64,000 bases of DNA, from assembly GCA_008828725.1 (NCBI GenBank), contig MEHQ01001590.1:62001-126000 (forward strand), in the 5' to 3' direction. The notes beneath the pieces are model-generated. The model was not told where the DNA came from. It made no database searches and was given only the letters and a program-made list of their open reading frames with translations. Positions within the stretch are counted from its first letter, which is position 1. The number at the start of each line of letters is the position of its first letter. Origin of the DNA: Saccharina japonica. Lineage: Eukaryota > Sar > Phaeophyceae > Laminariales > Laminariaceae. The translations under genes were made by a program, and so were the position numbers. Shown piece by piece: positions 58,120-64,000 of the stretch.

Positions 58120-58625
58120 CTGATTAATGCCCTGGTGTATACAGACAAGGAAGGCATTACAGGCTGGTGCACGTGGGGATTAATATCAACGAAGCCGCAA
58201 TCGGCTTGAGACGTACCTGTAAAAACATGAAATGTGGACTAAAACACACTGTGTTTTAGAGTCTGTGTTTTAGAGTTGAAAAGCTAGGACATCAAAAAGT
58301 TACGATTCTTGAGTTTTTTGTTTCTATTCGTATATATGTACGTGATTACTGCTCACCATGGCTGCAGCTCCAAAAATAAATATGACCACAGTATGCGAAA
58401 TGGCGTATCAAAATGACCTGGAACCACATTTGCAAACTTCAGCGACGTTTTCGCGGAGCTTAGAGGTGGTCAAAACTGCTGCTGTTTTGCCACACTGCTG
58501 TAGTGAGAGCACCAAAGAGCCCATCGCAGGGTGGTGCACTTTCGGATTAGCTGTGAAGCCGGAGCTAAAGCAGAACTGCGGGGCATCGTAAAAACATAGG
58601 ACGGTGGTGCTTAGACGTGTCGATT
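58120..58625. repeat. Two diverged direct copies of about 110 bp
   Basis: GCATTACAGGCTGGTGCACGTGGGGATTA-TATCAACGAAGCCG...GTAAAAACATGAAATGTGGA (from about 58151) resembles CATCGCAGGGTGGTGCACTTTCGGATTAGCTGTGAAGCCG...GTAAAAACATAGGACGGTGG (from about 58522). Between them GTGTTTTAGAGTCTGTGTTTTAGAG (58251-58275) is a short tandem. A frame at 58358-58591 in good ATG context (CACCATGGCT) is open for 77 codons, but the opposite strand is equally open, so I do not call a gene. Confidence 0.5.
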
Positions 58626-59104
58626 GTCGATTGGTTAGCGGGAAGAGGGACAAAAAACGATGTCATTTTGTGGGCAAAGTAACGCAGGTTTGAATGAAGA
58701 TGTTGAGGTACAGTACGTGACAGCACTTAAGAATTTCCTATTTAAACCCAGCCTCGCGTCTTATTTCCTCTCTAATTTAAGTAGAAATGCCTAAATCCAA
58801 TTTCTTATTAGGTGAAGAGGCGCAAAACGCTAAATTCATGAAAACAAATTTTCTTATTTTGCAAAGGAGTTCAATGCGACCTTTTTTTCTTGAGCGGTTG
58901 TCAAGAATTTCTTTTCTCACATGGCATCCATCACTCATAAGTCACAAGATTTTCATTAGAAACACGATAATGCTCTCCAGGACTGCGGGCGTCAAATATA
59001 ATCTTCGCCACATTCAACGATTCTGCTCAACCCATTCAGAACTGAAAAACAAACTCATACACTAATTCGAAGTATTTTTTTTCCCAAATGTGTGGGACCA
59101 ATTT

Positions 59105-59850
59105 TTAAGGAGCCCCTTCGGTCATGAAAAAGAGAGTACTTGAGTCTTGAAAAATGTATGTATTTCGTTTTTTCACAGCAGCAATACTATTGTTGGTATA
59201 ATAACACCATATCAGTACTCCTTACGGAAAACGGCATAGCTCCAGTTCGAATGCTCACATCTGCGACCGACCAACGTATGGCTTGTACGTTATTGTCGCT
59301 AGGAGGTTCTGGGGCTCTTGGAACTGCAGGGCAAGCATTGGTGTGTTTGCATCACGAAACAAAAGCGCTCCGCAGAAAGATTTTGATCGTTTCGGAGCTC
59401 CTGTTTGGTATATAAACTCTGCTGCGGCCTCGTAGGACGCTACGGACGATCGAACTAGAGGCCCAGGTAGGTTCACTTACTAGTGCTCGGCGTCCTCGTC
59501 GAAACTCTGAGTTCAAACGGTATCAAGAGCCGGAGAAACTGATATTTTTCAAATTCTTCTTAGGTACCAGGGGTAAGGCGAGTCGTTTTCGAGTAAGAGG
59601 CACTTTTCGGGATGAACAAAGCGTCTGATCGATACGCCTTTTGAGACACACATAATGTTGACCATGGCCTAGGTTCTCGAAAACTACTCATCGGTCGACA
59701 TTCTGAGCTTGAGAATTGGAGAAATGTCGTTTTCCGCAGGGAGTCATGAAAATGTGAAAATTATACCAGAAATTTAGTATTGCAACAGAAAAAAAACGGA
59801 TTTGTTTTTTATTCGCTCTAATATTTTTTTTGCCCGAAGCGGGCCCTTAA
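59105..59850. mobile_element. Long-inverted-repeat element F, copy 1
   Basis: Left TTAAGGAGCCCCTTCGGTCATGA and inverted right TTAAGGGCCCGCTTCGGGC are its ends. Inside, CAGCAATACTATTG-TGGTATAA...AGTACTCCTTACGGAAAACGGCATAGCTCCAGTTC on the left is matched, inverted and diverged, by CATTTCTCCAATTCTCAAGC...GACTCCCTGCGG on the right. A unique centre (59260-59600) carries GCTCCGCAGAAAGATTTTGATCGTTTCGGAGCTCC. No transposase frame. Homology to copy 2 continues about 90 bp to the left of the TTAA, so the true end may lie further out. Confidence 0.7.
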
Positions 59851-60391
59851 GGGGTTAGGCACTCTCCAAGGGCCTGCAGGTACTCTTGAAGCAAGCAGTA
59901 CGCCATCCACCAATGCGCTGGTACTTCTATCCGCACCGAAACAAAAAGGGGAGAAAGGTCTTGCGATATTCTTATATGCATGTTTGTACATAGAGGGGAA
60001 AGTATTTTGTTTGGCGGGAAAAATTTGGATTTTGTTTGGCGAAAAAAACAAAAACAAAACATACAGAAAACGTCGCCACTTGGGACGGTTTTGGAGCGCG
60101 GAGGCGGCTTGGCTCCGGCCCTGATGTGGCCTTGGGGGGGTGTTTGGACAGTTTCTTATTTTTCAGGGGTTCAGAATATTCAGCCAGATTGTTATACCTA
60201 CCGACCCCCTTGCATTTCCCAATTTATAATTATTATTTAATCCTCGAGTCCAGCACAATTGTTTACCTGTACATTCTCAAATTTCCTTAACCCTTCCAGA
60301 TCAGAAAAACCTATCCCACACTGATTCCAAGTAGTTTGTCCCCAAAATCGTGGGACCAGTTCTCAGGGGGTTAAATCCCAGCCTGCCACTC

Positions 60392-60956
60392 TTAAGGGGC
60401 CCCTTCGGTCATGATGAAACACGAGTCTTCCATCGTTGAAAATATATAAACTTTTCGTCTTTTTTACAGCAGCAATACTATTTCTGGTATATTAACACCA
60501 TACTATCAGCACTGCTTACGGAAAACGGCATAGCTCCAGTTCTAATGCTCAGTATTTCGCCCATAGAGTACAGTATTTGCAAAGAGCCTAGACAATGGTC
60601 AACATTTGTGTCTCGGGAAGCATATCGATCAGACGCCTTGGTCGTCACGAAAGTGCAAAACGTGTCTCGGGAAGCATATCGTTCAGACGCCTTGGTCGTC
60701 ACGAAACGTACCTCTAAAGAGGCACTTTCCCAAATGCTTCCCGAGACACAAATGTTGACCATGGTCTAGGCTCTTTGCAAATACTCTATGGGCGAAATAC
60801 TGAGCATTACAACTGGAGCTATGCCGTTTTCCGTAAGGAGTACTGATATGGTGTTATTATACCAGAAATAGTATTGCTGCTGTAAAAAAAACTAAAAAAT
60901 ATTATTTTGCAACGACTAAAGACTCGTGTTTCATCATGACCGAAGGGGCCCCTTAA
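60392..60956. mobile_element. Long-inverted-repeat element F, copy 2, near-perfect hairpin
   Basis: TTAAGGGGCCCCTTCGGTCATGATGAAACACGAGTCTT on the left and its exact inverse on the right enclose arms of about 240 bp that are almost perfectly complementary, including the CAGCAATACTATTTCTGGTATA block, the GGAAAACGGCATAGCTCCAGTT block and the GACCATGGTCAACATTTGTGTCTCGGGAAGCAT block. The centre has a 52-bp tandem duplication (GTGTCTCGGGAAGCATATCG... at about 60609 and 60661). TTAA flanks both ends, which fits a TTAA target (piggyBac- or Kolobok-like), but TTAA might be part of the element. A transcript would fold into a long double-stranded RNA. Confidence 0.85.
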
Positions 60957-61349
60957 CTGCCACATTTTTTTGTGCTGTCGCGTACTGTAGTATGTTCTCA
61001 TGTTCTTAGTTTATTGCCCCAGTCGAAACATGCGTGCGACTGTGTGTTTAGTTCTGGATCAAGGCCGATGGGGATCAATACGCCCATCCCTACTCTGTAT
61101 AACTCCTCGAAATATATAACTAAATACCAGAAGATAGGGAGTGGATAATAATCATTTTCACCCATAATCTTGTCCTTGTCATCTCCTTCGCACAACCCCG
61201 AGGCACCATTAACCTCTCCGTGAGGCGAACCGGCCTTCGTGCTCGACATTGGATCTTTGCAGGTTGTGGTGTGGTTTAATACCTGTAAGTAACTGTTCTT
61301 GGTGATATATTGTTCGTCGATTCACACTCGCTCGAGTGTTAAACAATAT

Positions 61350-62241
61350 CAATATGTTTTGTCTTTTTTACACCAGACCAGCAATACTATTTCTGGTATA
61401 GTAACACCTCATCAGTACTCCTTACGGAACGCATCATATTAACTCCCATCCAGTTCTGGTGCTCAGACCTCCGACCGACGAACGTATACCTTGTTGGTTG
61501 TAGTCTGTAGGAGGTATTGGGGCTCTTAGACGTGCAAGAGGGGGCGTAGGCATCGCTGTGTTTGCATCACGAAACGATAATGCTCCGCAGCAAAGTGTTT
61601 GATCGTTTCAGAGCTCCTCCTCTGTTTGGTATCTACTATCTATCTGCTGTGGTCACGTAGGACCCTACGGGCTGTCGAACTAGAGCCACCGGTAGGTTCA
61701 CCTACTTTCCCGGGGGGGTCATAGTAAATAGGACCTATGGTACAGACAACAAATACATTTCCCTTTTTTTACTACCAATAATATTGTGTATGACAGCAAC
61801 CTATATATTTATTTATTTTTACTACCAATATTATTTGGTTCTATTTACTATATGATCTCCCGAAATAGTGCTCGGCGTCCTCGTCAAAAATGTGAGTTAC
61901 TAAAACAGTATCAATCAGCAGCCGGAGAAACTGACATTTTTCAAACTAGTCTTTGGTACCAGGGGTATGGCGGGTCGTTTTTGAGTAAAATGCGCGTTTC
62001 GGGACGAAGCAGACGTCTGATCGATACGCCTCCCGACACACAAATGTTGACCATGATCTACAGTAGGCTCTCTAAAAGTACTCATCGATCCACACAGTCT
62101 CACCACAGGACCCAGAAAAATGTCGTTTTCCGTAGGGAGTTGAGAATAGGTAAGAAATTTACCAGAGATAGTATTGCAACTGAAATAAAAAAGGATTTTT
62201 TTTTACGTGCTCTATTATGTTTGCCCGACGGGGCCCCTTAA
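61350..62241. mobile_element. Long-inverted-repeat element F, copy 3, left-truncated
   Basis: It starts inside the left arm (GTCTTTTTTACACCAGACCAGCAATACTATTTCTGG) and ends at GGGGCCCCTTAA (62230-62241). It shares the centre of copy 1 (GCTCCGCAGCAAAGTGTTTGATCGTTTCAGAGCTCC, TAGTGCTCGGCGTCCTCGTC) and the GACACACAAATGTTGACCATG block. A small palindromic insertion splits it at 61707-61865. Confidence 0.7.
61707..61865. mobile_element. Small palindromic insertion (MITE-like) nested in F copy 3
   Basis: This 159-bp piece interrupts sequence that is continuous in copy 1 (CACTTACTAGTGCTCGG). Its ends read CCGGGGGGGTCATAGTAAATAGGACC and, inverted, TCGGGAGATCATATAGTAAATAGAACC, an inverted repeat of about 25 bp. 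Its interior repeats TTTTTTTACTACCAATAATATT and TTTTTACTACCAATATTATT. The target duplication is at most 1-2 bp by comparison with copy 1. Confidence 0.65.
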
Positions 62242-62999
62242 CTCCTTAATGCCTGACCCCCTGTATTTGGGTACAAACTAATTGGACTTAATGTATAATA
62301 TTTTTCAGTTTTGATTGGATTAAGGGGCCCCTTCGGTATTTAAAAAAAAATAGTACTTGAGAGCAAGGGCGCACAAAAAAAGTTATCCCGCACAGCACAC
62401 TACCCCCCCCCCCCTCCCCCCCCGGAGGGCCGAAAAAAACGTTTTTTGTTTTTTCCTTTTTGGTGAATTTCTTGGCTTTTCCCCTCTCACCAACCCTCAC
62501 ACAAAAAGGTCTTTCAAGGTACTTGATTAAGAGATAGAATATTGCTTGGATACAACCCCCCACCAAGGTGTGCCTAGACAACAACAACAAGGATCTTAAT
62601 ATTTCAGTAACGAAAACAAGCCATCGTGCTTGATTGAGTCAAATGGCCTGGAAAACACTCCACGACGAGGAACGTAATGATCGCACAAATGTAATCATCG
62701 AAGACTGCCAAGATCTTTCTGGCGAACGCTTTGCGTGATCGTTCTGCCCCGCCTACTCTTGCGCACGGGTTCTCCCACGTTCTCGCCCGGTGTCTCGCTA
62801 CCGTTGCTGCTACTCCCCGCCCGTCCCCTCTTGCTCCCCCCTTCCCCTCCTTCACCCCCTTCCCTTCGTCCCCCCGGCTGTTCGTCTTCGTTCTCATCCT
62901 TGCGGTCGTCCTTGTCGTCTTCCTCTTACTCCTCCCCTCCCCCCCCGTCCCTCTTCTCTTCCGACTGCTCTTCCTCCTCCCGCCCCCCCCCGTCCCTCT

Positions 63000-63082
63000 C
63001 CTCTTCTGACTCCTCTTCTGACTCCTCTTCTGACTCCTCCTCCTCTTCCTCCTCCTCCTCCTCTTCCTCCTCCTCTGAGTCG
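63000..63082. repeat. (CTC/TTC/TCC)n low-complexity tract
   Basis: Trinucleotide repeats of TCCTC and TCTGACTCC encode the Glu/Ser run on the minus strand and Ser or Pro/Leu runs on the plus strand. Plus-strand open frames over it are not genes. Confidence 0.85.
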
Positions 63083-63108
63083 TCTGACTCATCTGACCCC
63101 CCGTCGTG

Positions 63109-63519
63109 CTATGAGACCTTACGGCGTGCTGCGGGGGCTATGGAACCCTTACTCTTCTGCTGGGAGACCGTTCGGCGTGCTACGGGGGCTCTGGCAGCCT
63201 TGCCCTTTGGCATCCTTTTCGCCACCGCCTCCTTCTCTGTCTTGCTTACGTCAAAGCTGCTTTCGAATCTCGCAGTGTTGGGGTCTGCTTTGTTCAGAGC
63301 CAACGAAGTGGAATGCTGCCCTTCTACGTGATGGGACATGCAGTATTTCCACACCCACTCTGCAGGGCTGCAAAACTTGCACTTCAGGGGTACGTTAGTG
63401 CTGGGGTCGATGACGTGAGCTTTGACGCCGCTGATAGGCCTCAAGCAACGATACTTTTTTGCGAAGGGGGCCTTGGATAGGGCTCCCTCCACCACGGAGA
63501 CAGTGCTCATCGTGATCAC
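63109..63519 (-). CDS. BED-like zinc-finger protein fragment of the hAT element
   Basis: A 136-codon minus frame starts MITMSTVSVVEGALSKAPFA. It has VPLKCKFCSPAEWVW and KYCMSHHVEGQHSTS, giving C-x2-C and H-H-x4-H at a spacing like that of BED fingers, the DNA-binding domain at the N-terminus of hAT transposases. A basic lysine/arginine stretch follows (KRMPKGKAARAPVARRT), containing a duplicated segment (VARRTVSQQKSKG and AARRKVS). After a TAG at about 63109 the same frame continues for about 60 codons as a nearly pure Glu/Ser run. No DDE/RNase H-like transposase core or C-terminal dimerisation domain follows. The product could bind the element ends but not cut. Confidence 0.5.
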   Translation of the reverse strand: MITMSTVSVVEGALSKAPFAKKYRCLRPISGVKAHVIDPSTNVPLKCKFCSPAEWVWKYCMSHHVEGQHSTSLALNKADPNTARFESSFDVSKTEKEAVAKRMPKGKAARAPVARRTVSQQKSKGSIAPAARRKVS

Positions 63520-64000
63520 CCTCTCCCTCCCTCCCTGTCTCTTCTACGGTCGGCGCCTGTCCGCTCTTAGGCGGCTGCGTGGACTGTAGTATCCCCCTAG
63601 GCTGTGCCCCCCTTGGTATTATATAGGATTTGGTATAGGGATGTTTATATAGGAGATAGTGTGGCGTTATGAGGGGGGGGATGGGTCCGTCGTACCCCCC
63701 CCCTCCCCCCTTGAGAGGTCCAAAATAAAGTTTTGCGTGTGTGGTGTCGAATTTGTTTTTTTGTGCGCTCTTGCTTGAGAGTTGAAAAAACAAGATTTGT
63801 TTTTTACAGCAGCAATACTATTTCTGGTAGAATATCATCATATCAGTACTCCTTACGGAAAACGGCATAGCTTGTTCGTTATAGTCTGTAGGAGGTATTG
63901 GGGCTCTTGGATCTGCAAGGGAGGGAAAGCATTGCTGTGTTTGCATCACGAAACGAAAGTGCTCCGCAGCAAGATTTTGATCGTTTCGGAGCTCCTGTTT

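Larger units (their letters stand above)
62364..63773 (-). mobile_element. hAT-like element with a zinc-finger ORF, nested in F copy 4
   Basis: The ends CAAGGGCGCACAAAAAAA and, inverted, CAAGAGCGCACAAAAAAA are near-perfect terminal inverted repeats, and CTTGAGAG flanks both (62356-62363 and 63774-63781), an exact 8-bp target duplication. Both traits are typical of hAT transposons. Sub-terminal poly-C/GGAGGGCCGAAAAA and CCCCCC-GAGAGGTCC tracts resemble those of the H1 copies at 23.8 and 34.8 kb, so they are related. The element is 1.41 kb, too short for a full transposase, and carries a minus-strand zinc-finger frame. Confidence 0.85.
62320..64000. mobile_element. Long-inverted-repeat element F, copy 4, split by a hAT element and cut by the window end
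   Basis: Starts TTAAGGGGCCCCTTCGG at 62320, is interrupted at 62364-63773, and resumes with TTGAAAAAACAAG and CAGCAATACTATTTCTGGTA at 63782. The arm and centre words match copies 1 and 3 to the window end. Its right arm lies beyond 64000. Confidence 0.8.

Noticed and set aside
60380..60965. Target duplication CTGCCAC around F copy 2 as evidence for a Mutator-like element
   Set aside because: CTGCCAC occurs on both sides but only 7 of 9 positions match, and copy 1 shows no such duplication, so I do not use it to assign a superfamily.
62735..63398. Plus-strand Ser/Pro-rich open frames of about 200 codons
   Set aside because: Low-complexity antisense of the acidic run in the hAT element; the zinc-finger frame is on the minus strand.
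1..64000. CRISPR array, prophage, bacterial operon or integrated algal virus genes
   Set aside because: No regular spacer-repeat array, no clustered bacterial-style genes with ribosome sites and no viral structural or replication genes were seen; splice-like signals and retroelements indicate eukaryotic nuclear DNA.

Overview
The window looks like repeat-rich nuclear DNA of a eukaryote with introns. The style of its retroelement proteins suggests a brown alga or another stramenopile, but this is an inference from protein style and not from a marker gene. No rRNA, intact tRNA, bacterial operon, CRISPR array or viral gene set was seen. Gene density is very low. Only two stretches look like ordinary, largely intact host protein exons: a von Willebrand factor D-like extracellular protein at 3.6-4.5 kb and a cysteine-repeat membrane protein at 40.7-41.7 kb. 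A kinase-like exon (7.4 kb), a serine-rich broken gene with a repeated PFDPGK motif (21.5-22.7 kb) and several short unassigned exon-like stretches make up the rest.

Layout. 1-3.6 kb: nothing coding. 3.6-4.5 kb: vWD-like gene. 4.6-7.4 kb: empty. 7.4-11.3 kb: kinase exon, then a decayed Ty1/copia-type remnant on the minus strand (gag linker and protease) with tandem repeats. 12-16.1 kb: a 1.39-kb DNA element with about 390-bp inverted arms, followed directly by a 5'-truncated LINE with a simple-repeat tail. 17.9-23.4 kb: SINE-like pieces, an AACCGG-rich hAT-like element with target duplication, a 400-bp repeat, the PFDPGK gene and a tandem array. 23.8-35.6 kb: two copies of one short hAT-like family, each with a target duplication, with more dispersed repeats between them. 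36-48 kb: mostly empty apart from a GGCCC array, the membrane protein gene and microsatellites. 48.1-49.0 kb: an array of about 70-bp units. 49.3-57.2 kb: one Ty3/gypsy-type element with gag, protease, RT, RNase H, integrase and a chromodomain-like tail, broken by stops and frameshifts. 59-64 kb: at least four copies of a long-inverted-repeat element, one cut by a nested hAT element that carries a zinc-finger ORF and another cut by a small palindromic insertion.

How it fits together. The window is mainly a layered record of transposition. The gypsy element's nonsense codons are nearly all explainable as C:G to T:A changes. The nested hAT insertion, the nested small palindrome and several clear target duplications allow relative dating. 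No complete previously undescribed multi-gene system could be demonstrated. The most unusual items are the 60.4-kb near-perfect hairpin family, the nested hAT with a BED-like finger, and the triple PFDPGK reading frame.
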